A stretch of DNA of 36,445 nt from an uncultured Bacilli bacterium (GCA_947594925.1 CANQEJ010000005.1:1-36445); one strand, 5' to 3'; numbered from the stretch's first letter, positions 8,145 through 15,860 are shown. A program made the numbers and translations. The notes: generated by a model from the letters alone, not told the origin.

Positions 8145-8170
8145 ATAAAAACTGCCTTAAGCAGCTTTTT
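8145..8170 (-). terminator. rpmB terminator overlapping its stop codon
   Basis: On the - strand GCTGC-TTAA-GGCAG is followed by TTTTTATTT; the left arm lies in the last codons of rpmB. Confidence 0.65.
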
Positions 8171-8315
8171 TAGTTTCTCTTGCCGTGACTCTAACACTTT
8201 TACCATTAATTTTTTTCTTTTGTAAATTTGGTTTTTGTTGTGTTTTAGTAGCATTTAAAGCATGAGAACGTTTGTTTCCAGTTAAAGGTTTTTTAGTTGT
8301 TACTTTTTTTGCCAT
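8157..8315 (-). CDS. rpmB: Large-subunit ribosomal protein bL28
   Basis: This 52-residue gene on the - strand begins MAKKVTTKKPLTGNKRSHAL and contains the bL28 signature GNKRSHALNAT followed by KPNLQKKKINGK and VRVTARE. It is an integral protein of the 50S subunit. It is a little shorter than the usual 60 or so residues at the C-terminus, and it lacks the cysteines of the zinc-binding form (KVTTKKP instead of CAVTGKKP). The ATG at 8315 has GGAGGGC just upstream and a strong promoter at 8347-8375. Location downstream of rpe on the opposite strand matches B. subtilis. The call is secure despite the small size. Confidence 0.93.
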   Translation of the reverse strand: MAKKVTTKKPLTGNKRSHALNATKTQQKPNLQKKKINGKSVRVTARETKKAA

Positions 8316-8346
8316 AATTGCCCTCCTTTTTAACTATTACTTTAAG

Positions 8347-8375
8347 ACTTTATCATAAATATTAAAAGAAGTCAA
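8347..8375 (-). promoter_or_regulatory. rpmB promoter
   Basis: On the - strand: TTGACT, 17-bp spacer ending in TGA, then TAAAGT. It stands back to back with the extended -10 of the alkD-like gene. Confidence 0.7.
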
Positions 8376-8380
8376 TTTTA

Positions 8381-8389
8381 TGTTACAAT
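8381..8389 (+). promoter_or_regulatory. Extended -10 of the AlkD-like gene
   Basis: TGTTACAAT is TGn plus TACAAT. It predicts a start at 8396-8397, right at or next to the start codon, so the message would have almost no leader. Confidence 0.5.
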
Positions 8390-8405
8390 ATTTTATGTGA
8401 TTATT

Positions 8406-9131
8406 ATGAATTTTAGAAAAACTAATTGGTCTTTAAAAGATTATCAAGAATTTCAAAAATATTTAAAAAGTAGGCAAGAAGAAAAATATCAAAAATTTAC
8501 TCAAAAATTAGTAAATAGTCAGTATAAAATTATGGGAATAAGGATGCCTATTTTAAGAAAGATTGCTAAAGAGATAGCCCAAGGTAATTATGAAAGTTTT
8601 TTAAAAGTTTGCAAACCATTATCTTATGAGGAAGTATTAATTAAAGGTTTTGTAATCGCTTCTATTAAAGATATAGATAAACTAAAATTAGAAATTAATG
8701 ATTATGTCAAACTTATTGATAATTGGGCCATATGTGATTCATTTGCCGCTAGTTTAAAGATTGTAAAAGATAATAAACCTTTATTTTGGAATTATTTTCA
8801 AGGTTTTTTAGCAAGTCAAGAAGAATATTATATTAGGCTAGCCTTAGTGGTATTTTTAAATTATTATGTAGAAAAAGATTATTTAAATTCGATATTTTCT
8901 TTATGTTTGAAAGATTATCCCGATAAATATTATATCAATATGGCACTAGCTTGGTTACTATCAATTTGTTACATTAAATATCCGCAGGAAACTTATACCT
9001 TTTTAGAAACTTCTTCTTTAAATAAATTTATTTTTAATAAAACCATCAGTAAAATTAAAGATTCCTATCAAGTTAGTAAATTTGAAAAGGAAAAACTAAC
9101 GAAATTAAAAAAGGCACGGAATATGTTGTAA
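8406..9131 (+). CDS. AlkD-like DNA alkylation repair protein (DNA glycosylase)
   Basis: HEAT-like all-helical protein of the DNA alkylation repair (AlkC/AlkD) superfamily, which excises N3- and N7-alkylated purines. The 241 residues show the family signatures MGIRMPILRKIAKEI, DNWAICDSF, IRLALVVFLNYY and YINMALAWLLSICY. These supply the Trp, Asp and Arg residues that correspond to the B. cereus AlkD DNA-binding and catalytic set. There is no visible Shine-Dalgarno site. The start could be ATG 8406, or GTG 8397 three codons earlier, which coincides with the predicted transcription start. It is transcribed divergently from rpmB and closed by a long terminator hairpin. Family assignment is good; the exact lesion range is unknown. 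Confidence 0.88.
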   Translation: MNFRKTNWSLKDYQEFQKYLKSRQEEKYQKFTQKLVNSQYKIMGIRMPILRKIAKEIAQGNYESFLKVCKPLSYEEVLIKGFVIASIKDIDKLKLEINDYVKLIDNWAICDSFAASLKIVKDNKPLFWNYFQGFLASQEEYYIRLALVVFLNYYVEKDYLNSIFSLCLKDYPDKYYINMALAWLLSICYIKYPQETYTFLETSSLNKFIFNKTISKIKDSYQVSKFEKEKLTKLKKARNML

Positions 9132-9169
9132 AATAGGCATTTTTCCCTTGAGAAAATTTGCTTATTTTT
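9131..9169 (+). terminator. Terminator after the AlkD-like gene
   Basis: AAATAGGCA pairs with TGCTTATTT (one G-U), loop about 19 bases, then T run. Its right arm overlaps the -35 of the ireB promoter. Confidence 0.55.
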
Positions 9170-9186
9170 CTTTAGTTTGGTAAAAT
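9158..9186 (+). promoter_or_regulatory. Promoter of the ireB-ruvX-UPF0473-mltG operon
   Basis: TTGCTT, 17-bp spacer ending TGG, then TAAAAT (extended -10). Start predicted near 9193, about 16 bases before the ireB ATG at 9209. Confidence 0.65.
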
Positions 9187-9208
9187 GGAATTGACTAGAG
9201 GTGGTAGG

Positions 9209-9418
9209 ATGCAAATTGAAGCTACTAAAAAGGTTTTAAAAGAAATATACGATTCTTTGACCGAAGGTAATTATGATGCTTTAAGTCAAATAGTTGGATA
9301 CTTAAATAGTGGCGACCCTGGCTATGTTTCTAGTTATAAAAAAGCGCGAGAAAAAATAATTTCTCTTGATCGGTATGCTCTTATTGAGATTATGTTAAAG
9401 GAGTTTATTAAGAAATAA
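9209..9418 (+). CDS. ireB: IreB-family regulatory phosphoprotein (UPF0297), short form
   Basis: IreB is a small regulator phosphorylated by the PASTA kinase in enterococci (YrzL in B. subtilis). The family core SQIVGYLNSGDPGYVSSY is unmistakable, followed by the helical C-terminus. The ATG at 9209 has AGAGGTGG upstream. This gives 69 residues, against about 85-90 in the family: the N-terminal stretch containing the two threonines phosphorylated in Enterococcus (T4, T7) is missing. An in-frame ATG at 9185 would add eight residues including a Thr at position 4, but it lies on the promoter -10 and cannot be transcribed from that promoter. Its stop overlaps ruvX (TAATG). The ireB-ruvX-UPF0473-mltG order is as in B. 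subtilis. Confidence 0.92.
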   Translation: MQIEATKKVLKEIYDSLTEGNYDALSQIVGYLNSGDPGYVSSYKKAREKIISLDRYALIEIMLKEFIKK

Positions 9419-9837
9419 TGCGTTATTTAGGACTTGATTTAGGAACTAAAACAGTAGGAGTAGCTATAAGTGATAAAACTAATACCATTGCTACTAATTT
9501 AAAAGTAATTAGATATAATGATAATAATTATGATGCTATGTTAAAGGAAATAAACGATTTAATTTTAAAGTATCAAATTACATGTGTAGTTTTAGGACTT
9601 CCTAAAAATATGGATAATTCTTTAGGATTTGCTAGTCAAAGAAGTATAGAATTTAAAGAAAAACTAGCAAAATTAACCGATGTTGAGATTGTTCTTTTAG
9701 ATGAACGCTTGACCACTGTGCAAGCCGAAAATATTTTACTTAGTGCTGATTTAAGCCGAAAAAAAAGAAAAAAAGTTATTGATGGAGTTGCAGCCACAAT
9801 AATATTAGATACTTATTTAAGAATGAAGGGAAATTAA
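9418..9837 (+). CDS. ruvX: RuvX/YqgF Holliday-junction-resolvase-like protein
   Basis: RNase H-fold nuclease, 139 residues, needed for 16S rRNA 5' maturation in E. coli and also called a putative Holliday junction resolvase. Motifs: N-terminal MRYLGLDLGTKTVGVAISD with the first catalytic Asp, VVLGLPKNMDNSLG in the middle, LLDERLTT with D and E, and the last Asp in KKVIDGVAATIILDTYL. It overlaps ireB by one base and is followed two bases after its stop by the UPF0473 gene. Full length, all catalytic acids present. Confidence 0.94.
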   Translation: MRYLGLDLGTKTVGVAISDKTNTIATNLKVIRYNDNNYDAMLKEINDLILKYQITCVVLGLPKNMDNSLGFASQRSIEFKEKLAKLTDVEIVLLDERLTTVQAENILLSADLSRKKRKKVIDGVAATIILDTYLRMKGN

Positions 9838-9838
9838 T

Positions 9839-10129
9839 ATGAAAGAAGAAAACAAAAATGTTTTAACATTACAAAATGATAAAGGAGAACAAATAGAGTG
9901 TGAAGTGCTATTTACTTTTGATGACGATAAAAACAAAAAAAGTTATATAGTATATACCGATAATACTACTGATGAAACGGGAAGTACTAAAGTATATGCT
10001 AGTATCTATGACCCATCTGGACAAGATAGAACTTTAACTCCAATCGAAAGTGAAGAAGAGTGGGCTTTAATTGAAAATATTTTATCTTCTATCCAAGAAA
10101 AAATCGATGCTGAAAGTGAAAGTGAATAA
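9839..10129 (+). CDS. DUF1292 / UPF0473 protein (YrzB-like)
   Basis: Small acidic protein, 96 residues, of unknown function, kept between ruvX and mltG in Firmicutes. Family pattern: NVLTLQNDKGEQIECEVLFTF, YIVYTDN, and PIESEEEWALIENIL near the C-terminus. GAAGGG lies eight bases before the ATG. Its stop overlaps the mltG start (TAATG). No membrane segment and no catalytic motif. Confidence 0.9.
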   Translation: MKEENKNVLTLQNDKGEQIECEVLFTFDDDKNKKSYIVYTDNTTDETGSTKVYASIYDPSGQDRTLTPIESEEEWALIENILSSIQEKIDAESESE

Positions 10130-11193
10130 TGAAGAAATTAGTAGTAAGTTTAGTAGTTGCTTTTACAGCTATAATTATCTTAGCAGTTAGTTTATATTTT
10201 TATTTTCTATCTCCAGTTGATAAAAATGCCAATAAAAATGTATCTTTTATTGTAAAATCGGGCGAAAGTGAAAAAACAATAATTGATAATTTAAAAACGG
10301 CAGGATTAATTAAAAATAGAGGAGCAGCTTATATATATAATTTTTTAAATAGAGAAATTACTTTTAAAGTAGGGACCTTTACTTTAAAGAAAAATATGAG
10401 TGTGCAAAAGATATTTAAAACTCTAGATAGTGGAAAAACTAAAGAACAAAAAGGTATAAATATTACTTTTAAAGAAGGCCAAAGATATACTCAATACATT
10501 GACCAAATTGTTGAAAGTTTAAAAATTGATGATGCGGAATTTGGAGCTTTAATGATTGATGAAGACTATCTAAAAAGTTTAATTAAAGATTATTGGTTTT
10601 TAACAGATGATATTTTAGATGAAAAAATTTATTATCCTTTAGAAGGTTACTTATTTCCGGATACATACAATTTCTCTGAAAAAATGGAAGCTAAAGATGT
10701 TATTAAAACAATATTAGATAATACAGAAACTAAATTAGCTCCTTATAAAAAAGATATAGAAAAAAGTTCTTATAGTATTCATGAACTTATGACTTTAGCT
10801 TCTATTGTCGAATTAGAAGGTAAAGATGGTAGTGATAGAGCAGGAATTGTAGGAGTTTTCTTAAATCGAATAAATAATGACATGCCTTTAGGTAGTGATG
10901 TTACCACCTATTATGCAACCCAAAAGACCTTTAAAGATGATTTAACTGAAGAAGAATTAAAAGAGTGTAATGCTTATAATACGCGTGGTACTTGTTTTAA
11001 AGGTCTACCAATTGGACCTATATCTAATCCTGGCGTAGATGCTATTAAAGCTGCTATATATCCGGAAGAAAATGATTATCTATTCTTTGTTTCCGATAAA
11101 AGTGGTAAAATATATTTTAGTAAAACAAATGCTGAGCATGAACAACAAGTTGGTAAGCTAAAAGCCAGTGATAATTGGTATGTTTACGAATAA
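10129..11193 (+). CDS. mltG: Endolytic murein transglycosylase MltG
   Basis: Membrane-anchored lytic transglycosylase that cuts nascent peptidoglycan and sets glycan length. The 354 residues comprise an N-terminal membrane helix (about 4-27), a LysM-like region (about 38-110) and the YceG catalytic domain. The catalytic Glu lies in TLASIVELEG (near residue 228), followed by the family segments GVFLNRINNDMPLGSD and GLPIGPISNPGVDAI, and YFSKTNAEHEQ near the end. Family length and motifs are intact. It ends the operon with ireB; a 33-base gap then leads to trmR. Acts with peptidoglycan synthases; the murF gene lies two genes downstream. Confidence 0.95.
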   Translation: MKKLVVSLVVAFTAIIILAVSLYFYFLSPVDKNANKNVSFIVKSGESEKTIIDNLKTAGLIKNRGAAYIYNFLNREITFKVGTFTLKKNMSVQKIFKTLDSGKTKEQKGINITFKEGQRYTQYIDQIVESLKIDDAEFGALMIDEDYLKSLIKDYWFLTDDILDEKIYYPLEGYLFPDTYNFSEKMEAKDVIKTILDNTETKLAPYKKDIEKSSYSIHELMTLASIVELEGKDGSDRAGIVGVFLNRINNDMPLGSDVTTYYATQKTFKDDLTEEELKECNAYNTRGTCFKGLPIGPISNPGVDAIKAAIYPEENDYLFFVSDKSGKIYFSKTNAEHEQQVGKLKASDNWYVYE

Positions 11194-11226
11194 AGAATAT
11201 AATAATAGTAGAAAGAGTGAAAACGT

Positions 11227-11823
11227 ATGAAACAATTTATAGAAGAAATGGAAGAATATGCTAGAAATAAAAATGTTCCGATAATTGAAAAAGATTCCAT
11301 AACTTTTATTATGAAATATATTAAACTAAACAATGTTAAAAATATATTAGAAATTGGTTCTGCCATTGGTTATTCTGCTATTTTAATGGCTAGTGTCGCT
11401 GAAGATGTTAAAATAACAACTATTGAACGAGACGAGGCCCGCTATATGGAGTGTTTAAAAAACGTTAAAAAATGTGGCATGGATAAAAAAATAACCGTTG
11501 TTTATCAAGATGCTTTAGAAGTTAATTTAACTGAAAAAGTTGAATACGATTTAATTTTTATTGATGCAGCTAAAGGACAATATACTAAGTTTTTTGAAAA
11601 ATTTAAATATTTTCTTGCTCCTAATGGTATTATTATTACTGATAATTTAAAATTTCATGGTTACGTAGGAAGCAAAAAGAAAATAGAAAGTAAAAATTTA
11701 CAAGGAATAGTTAAAAAAATTGAAAAATATATCTTATTTTTAAAAGAAAATGAAGAATTTGATACTAAATTTTATGATGTAGGCGATGGCTTATCAGTTA
11801 GTGTCAAAAAACAAGCTCGTTAA
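11227..11823 (+). CDS. trmR: tRNA 5-hydroxyuridine (U34) methyltransferase TrmR
   Basis: SAM-dependent class I methyltransferase of the O-methyltransferase (PF01596) type, 198 residues. Motif I is ILEIGSAIGYSAILMA, the acidic strand after it is TTIERDEARY, and the metal/catalytic region is LIFIDAAKGQYTKFF and ITDNLKFHG. In B. subtilis the orthologue YrrM methylates ho5U34 to mo5U34 in tRNA, and it is encoded next to trhP1/trhP2 (yrrN/yrrO), as here apart from the inserted murF. GAGTGA lies upstream of ATG 11227. A terminator overlaps its stop codon. Confidence 0.9.
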   Translation: MKQFIEEMEEYARNKNVPIIEKDSITFIMKYIKLNNVKNILEIGSAIGYSAILMASVAEDVKITTIERDEARYMECLKNVKKCGMDKKITVVYQDALEVNLTEKVEYDLIFIDAAKGQYTKFFEKFKYFLAPNGIIITDNLKFHGYVGSKKKIESKNLQGIVKKIEKYILFLKENEEFDTKFYDVGDGLSVSVKKQAR

Positions 11824-11836
11824 TTTAACGAGTTTT
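11816..11836 (+). terminator. trmR terminator
   Basis: CTCGTT-AATTT-AACGAG, then TTTTAAAT; the left arm includes the last codons of trmR. Confidence 0.6.
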
Positions 11837-11854
11837 AAATTGCATGAAGAAGAT

Positions 11855-11883
11855 TTGAAAGGCATATATATTTATGTTAAGAT
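11855..11883 (+). promoter_or_regulatory. murF promoter
   Basis: TTGAAA, 17-bp spacer ending TGT, TAAGAT (extended -10). Start near 11890, just before GGAGGAA and the GTG start at 11906. Confidence 0.65.
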
Positions 11884-11905
11884 AAAAGAAATTGGAGGAA
11901 AAAAC

Positions 11906-13288
11906 GTGAAAAAAGGGTTTACTGTAGAAGAAATTTTAAACATTTGTGGGGCCACATTATATTGTGGCGATAAAAACACTTTATGTCAAAATTTTACTAA
12001 AGATACAAGAGAAATTAGCAAAGGAGATACCTATATTGGCATTAAAGGAGCTAACTTTGATGGTAGTGCTTTTTACCAAGAAGCCTTTGCATCTTTAGCT
12101 AATGCTGTAATAATTGAAGAAGAATATGCGAAAAATAATGCTATTCCTAAAATCGATAAACCGATAATTATTGTAAAAGATGCCAAAAAAGCTTTAAAGA
12201 ATTTAGCTTCTTATAAAAGAAATAACTCCCTTGCTAAATTTGTAGGGGTGACAGGAAGTGTTGGAAAAACTTCGACAAGAGACATGATTTATAGTGTTCT
12301 AAAAACGCATTTTAATACCTTAAAAACGGAAGGTAATTACAATAATGATATTGGTCTACCTTTAACTTTAATGCGTCTTTCTAATGAAAAAGCTGCTGTT
12401 ATTGAAATGGGTATGAACCATTTAGGAGAAATAGATTATCTTACTAAAATTGCTAGACCCAATATTAGTGTTATAACTAATGTTGGTACAGCTCATATTG
12501 GTAATTTAGGTTCCCGAGAAAATATTTTAAAAGCCAAATTAGAAATAATAAATGGGATGGATGAAAAGGGAATTTTAATAGTTAATAATGATAATGATTT
12601 ACTTTCTAAATATGCCAAAGAAGAAAAAAATGTTAAGATTGTTACCATTGGTATTTTAGAAAAAAGTGACTTTACGGCGACGGATATTGTTTTAAATGAA
12701 ACATCTTCTTCTTTTAAAATAAAATATCAAGATAAAGAGTATGAGGTGTCTGTACCGGTAGCTGGACGTGTCTTTATTTATAATAGTTTAGTAGCCTTTG
12801 CGGTAGGGATGCTTTTAGAAATTCCGCCTTTAAAAATTATTGAAGGTGTTAAAAATTTCCAACTTACTAAAAATAGGATGGAATACTTAACTTTAGATAA
12901 TAAGATAACAATTATTAATGATGCCTATAATGCTTCCGTTGATTCTATGAAATCTGCATTGGAAGTTTTAGGGAAGTATAAAACGCGTAAAATTGCCGTT
13001 TTAGGCGATATGTTAGAATTAGGAAGTTATTCTAAACAATTACATGAAGAAGTAGGAAAACATGTTTTTCTAAATAAAATTGATATCTTAATTACCGTTG
13101 GCGATGCTTCTAAAAATATTGCTTCTAAAGCTTTAAAAGAGGGTATGTCTTTAGAAAATATTTATTCTTTTGCTACTAATGAAGAAGCAACTTTAAAAAT
13201 AAAAGAATTAATGCAAGAAGATGACGTTATTTTATTTAAAGCTTCTAATGGTATGCACTTTAGCGATATTATTAATAAATTAAAATAA
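11906..13288 (+). CDS. murF: UDP-MurNAc-tripeptide:D-Ala-D-Ala ligase MurF
   Basis: Adds D-Ala-D-Ala to the muropeptide precursor using ATP, in the cytoplasm. The start is GTG 11906 with GGAGGAA five bases upstream; the frame is open 40 codons earlier but overlaps trmR and its terminator. The 460 residues show the Mur ligase order: N-terminal uridine-binding domain (1-100), P-loop VTGSVGKTSTRD, TEGNYNNDIGLPLTL, IEMGMNHLGEI, ITNVGTAHIGNLGS with ENILKAKLEI, then the MurF-type C-terminal pattern NRMEYL, IINDAYNASVDSMKSAL and AVLGDMLELG. Its location between trmR and trhP1 breaks the usual yrrM-yrrN-yrrO run; it has its own promoter. Confidence 0.95.
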   Translation: MKKGFTVEEILNICGATLYCGDKNTLCQNFTKDTREISKGDTYIGIKGANFDGSAFYQEAFASLANAVIIEEEYAKNNAIPKIDKPIIIVKDAKKALKNLASYKRNNSLAKFVGVTGSVGKTSTRDMIYSVLKTHFNTLKTEGNYNNDIGLPLTLMRLSNEKAAVIEMGMNHLGEIDYLTKIARPNISVITNVGTAHIGNLGSRENILKAKLEIINGMDEKGILIVNNDNDLLSKYAKEEKNVKIVTIGILEKSDFTATDIVLNETSSSFKIKYQDKEYEVSVPVAGRVFIYNSLVAFAVGMLLEIPPLKIIEGVKNFQLTKNRMEYLTLDNKITIINDAYNASVDSMKSALEVLGKYKTRKIAVLGDMLELGSYSKQLHEEVGKHVFLNKIDILITVGDASKNIASKALKEGMSLENIYSFATNEEATLKIKELMQEDDVILFKASNGMHFSDIINKLK

Positions 13289-13295
13289 AAATTTC

Positions 13296-13324
13296 TTGAT
13301 TATAGAACAAATGTATGATAATAT
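13296..13324 (+). promoter_or_regulatory. trhP1-trhP2 promoter
   Basis: TTGATT, 17-bp spacer ending TGA, TAATAT (extended -10). Start near 13331, so the ribosome site AGAGGTT (13332-13338) lies at the very 5' end of the message. Confidence 0.65.
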
Positions 13325-13341
13325 ATTTGAAAGAGGTTAAG

Positions 13342-14145
13342 ATGCGAGAAAAAATAATTGTAAATATTAAAAACATTGAAGAAATACTTACATATCAAAG
13401 TAAGGGGATTAAAAAATTTTTAGTGCCTCTTGCTGATTTTTGTGTGGGGTATGATGAGCTTTCAGCTTTAAATATTAATAAAATTAATACTAATTTTTAT
13501 CTTTTAGTAAATAGAATTCTTACTAAAGATGATTTAGCCAAATTAGAATCAATTTTGGCCAGGTTAAATAAGACTTACTTAAAAGGCGTATTCTTTGAAG
13601 ATTTAGGGGTCTTAAGTATTTTAAATAAATTATCTTTAGAGGTCGAAAAAATTTACTTTCCTAATCATTTTGGTACTAATTATGCTTCGATTAATGCTTT
13701 TTTAGAAAGAGGCCTTGATAGTGTTGTCGTCTCTAATGAAATTACAAAAGAAGAAATAGCCTTAATATTAGAAAAAGTAACTAAAGATGTAGTAATTCAA
13801 GTTTATGGCTATAATCAAATTATGTATTCGCGTCGTAATTTAATTACAAATTATAATAAAGAATTTAATTTACAAGTTTCTTTAGAAAATACTATAACAG
13901 AAAAAGTTACTAAAAAGGCTTTAAAGATTAAAGAAAATCAATATGGAACAGTTATCTTTGATGAAAATATTTACAATAATTTAGAGCTTTTAGAATTTTC
14001 TTCACATATTAAATTTTATTATATTAATACGAGCTTTTTAACGATTTTAGATATTGAAAAAGCCTTAAAAATGCCAAAAGCCTCTAATTCAAACAGTTTC
14101 TTAAATCAAAAAACTATTTATAAAATTGGTGATATAGATGAATAA
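13342..14145 (+). CDS. trhP1: Peptidase U32-like tRNA hydroxylation protein TrhP1 (YrrN-like)
   Basis: Protein of 267 residues related to the peptidase U32 family, the smaller partner of a pair that hydroxylates tRNA U34 to ho5U using a prephenate-dependent route in B. subtilis and E. coli (YrrN/YrrO). The start is the ATG at 13342, with AGAGGTT just upstream. It has the barrel-like pattern IKKFLVPLADFCVGYDEL, IYFPNHFGTNYAS and VIQVYGYNQIMYSRRNLITNY, but lacks the Cys cluster found in its partner. It overlaps trhP2 by eight bases. The assignment rests mostly on gene order (trmR ... trhP1-trhP2-greA) and moderate resemblance. Confidence 0.8.
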   Translation: MREKIIVNIKNIEEILTYQSKGIKKFLVPLADFCVGYDELSALNINKINTNFYLLVNRILTKDDLAKLESILARLNKTYLKGVFFEDLGVLSILNKLSLEVEKIYFPNHFGTNYASINAFLERGLDSVVVSNEITKEEIALILEKVTKDVVIQVYGYNQIMYSRRNLITNYNKEFNLQVSLENTITEKVTKKALKIKENQYGTVIFDENIYNNLELLEFSSHIKFYYINTSFLTILDIEKALKMPKASNSNSFLNQKTIYKIGDIDE

Positions 14146-15337
14146 GGTCGAATTACTTGCTCCGGCTGGAGATTTAGAAAGATTAAAATTTGCATACCTT
14201 TATGGGGCCGATGCGGCATATATTGGCGGCAAGGATTTTAGTTTGCGAGCAAATGCTAAAAATTTTACGCTAGATGAAATAGCAAAGGCTGTCGAAATTG
14301 CCCATAAATTAAAGAAAAAACTTTATGTAACTGTCAATATTATTTTTCATAATGAAGATTTAAAAGGTTTAAAAGAATATTTACAAAAATTAGCAGCTTT
14401 CAAGGTAGATGCCATAATTGCTAGTGATATTATTGTTATGGATTTAATTAAGAAAGAAAATATTGATTTAGAGGTTCATTTATCGACCCAAGCTAGTACT
14501 TTAAATGCTTTAAGTGCTAAGTTTTATTTAAATGAAGGGGTCAAAAGACTTGTATTAGCAAGAGAAGCTTCTAAAGAGGATATTATTGATATTAAAAAAG
14601 CTACTAATGCCGACTTAGAAGTGTTTATTCATGGAGCGATGTGTACCAGTTTTTCGGGAAAGTGTGTTTTATCTAATTGTTTTACTAATCGTGATTCTAA
14701 TCGGGGCGGTTGCGCGCAGATATGTCGTTGGGTCTTTGCAATAAATGAAGAAAAAGAACCTTTTTCGATTACTCCTAAAGATTTAAATATGGTGTCTTAT
14801 ATTAAAGATATGATGGATATTGGTGTTAATTCTTTTAAAATTGAGGGAAGAATGCGTTCTATTTATTATGTTTCGACCGTTTTAAATGTTTATCGAAATA
14901 TAATTGATAAAATTATGAATAATACAATTACGGAAGCATATATTAAGTATTATCAAGATATTTTAAATAGATGTGCTAACCGTGAATCAACTCCTCAATT
15001 TTATGATAAATTACCGACTAATAAAGAACAATATTTTTTAGGGAGACAAGAAGAATCTAATCAAGATTTTATTGGATTAGTTTTAGATTATGAAGAAGAT
15101 AATAAACTCTTAGTCATCGAGCAAAGAAATTATTTTAAAGTAGGTGATGTCTTAGAAGCTTTTGGTCCTAATTTGGAACCATATGAAATAAAAATTAATA
15201 AGATATATAATGAAAATATGGAAGAAATTACCGTAGCTCGTCATCCGCAAATGCTTGTAAAAATCCCTTGTGATAAGGCTTTAAGCAAATATGATATGCT
15301 TCGTCTAAAAATATTTGACATTTCTTCATATTTGTAG
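14138..15337 (+). CDS. trhP2: Peptidase U32-family tRNA hydroxylation protein TrhP2 (YrrO-like)
   Basis: The 399 residues begin with the U32 signature ELLAPAGDLERLKFAYLYGA and GGKDFSLRANAKNF. The centre holds the Cys-rich motif MCTSFSGKCVLSNCFTNR and RGGCAQICRW (about residues 168-198), thought to bind an Fe-S cluster, and the C-terminus a U32 collagenase-like beta domain. Rather than a protease it is probably the larger subunit for ho5U34 synthesis, feeding TrmR. Overlaps trhP1 by eight bases. The greA promoter is built into its last codons. Confidence 0.9.
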   Translation: MNKVELLAPAGDLERLKFAYLYGADAAYIGGKDFSLRANAKNFTLDEIAKAVEIAHKLKKKLYVTVNIIFHNEDLKGLKEYLQKLAAFKVDAIIASDIIVMDLIKKENIDLEVHLSTQASTLNALSAKFYLNEGVKRLVLAREASKEDIIDIKKATNADLEVFIHGAMCTSFSGKCVLSNCFTNRDSNRGGCAQICRWVFAINEEKEPFSITPKDLNMVSYIKDMMDIGVNSFKIEGRMRSIYYVSTVLNVYRNIIDKIMNNTITEAYIKYYQDILNRCANRESTPQFYDKLPTNKEQYFLGRQEESNQDFIGLVLDYEEDNKLLVIEQRNYFKVGDVLEAFGPNLEPYEIKINKIYNENMEEITVARHPQMLVKIPCDKALSKYDMLRLKIFDISSYL

Positions 15338-15343
15338 TAGACT
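15315..15343 (+). promoter_or_regulatory. greA promoter
   Basis: TTGACA, 17 bp, TAGACT, lying across the end of trhP2. Start near 15350. Confidence 0.65.
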
Positions 15344-15374
15344 TATCCATGAAAATTTAAGAGGTGAAGACAAA

Positions 15375-15845
15375 ATGTCACAAAAACAAGAAATTTTATT
15401 AACTGCTGAAGGTTATTTAGAATTAGAAAATGAATTAAATGATTTAAAAATAAATAAAAGACCAGAAGTTATTAAAGCTTTAAAAGAAGCACGTGCTTTA
15501 GGAGATTTATCAGAAAATGCCGATTATGATGCAGCTAGAGATGAACAAGCTAAATTAGAAGGACGCATTAAAGAACTTGAATACAAACTAGAAAATGCTA
15601 AAATTATTTCTGGTAATAATAAAGACATCGTTAGTGTAGGTTCTACCGTAACAATTAGTTATATAGATGATGATGAAAAAGAAGAATATAAGATTGTTGG
15701 TTCTTTAGAAGCTGACCCTTTTAATAATAAGATTTCTAATGAATCGCCAATTGGAGCTGCTGTTATTGGCAAAAAAGTAAATGATGTTGTTACAGTGGAA
15801 ACTCCTAATGGTTCATTTGATGTTAAAATTGAAGCTATTGCTTAA
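15375..15845 (+). CDS. greA: Transcription elongation factor GreA
   Basis: Rescues backtracked RNA polymerase by stimulating transcript cleavage. The start is ATG 15375 with GAGGTGA eight bases upstream; an open frame 20 codons longer overlaps trhP2 and its -10. The 156 residues have an N-terminal coiled coil (1-75) with the acidic tip ARALGDLSENADYDAA, followed by the FKBP-like C-terminal domain (VSVGSTVTISY, SPIGAAVIGKKVNDVV). Full length for the family. trhP2-greA adjacency resembles B. subtilis yrrO-udk-greA with udk absent. The DHH gene begins 15 bases after it. Confidence 0.96.
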   Translation: MSQKQEILLTAEGYLELENELNDLKINKRPEVIKALKEARALGDLSENADYDAARDEQAKLEGRIKELEYKLENAKIISGNNKDIVSVGSTVTISYIDDDEKEEYKIVGSLEADPFNNKISNESPIGAAVIGKKVNDVVTVETPNGSFDVKIEAIA

Positions 15846-15860
15846 GGTGGAATATCTTAC

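Noticed and set aside
11786-11905. 40-codon N-terminal extension of MurF
   Set aside because: It overlaps the end of trmR, its terminator and the murF promoter; GTG 11906 has a strong ribosome site and gives the normal MurF length.
15315-15374. 20-codon extension of GreA
   Set aside because: It overlaps trhP2 and covers the greA promoter; ATG 15375 matches the family N-terminus.
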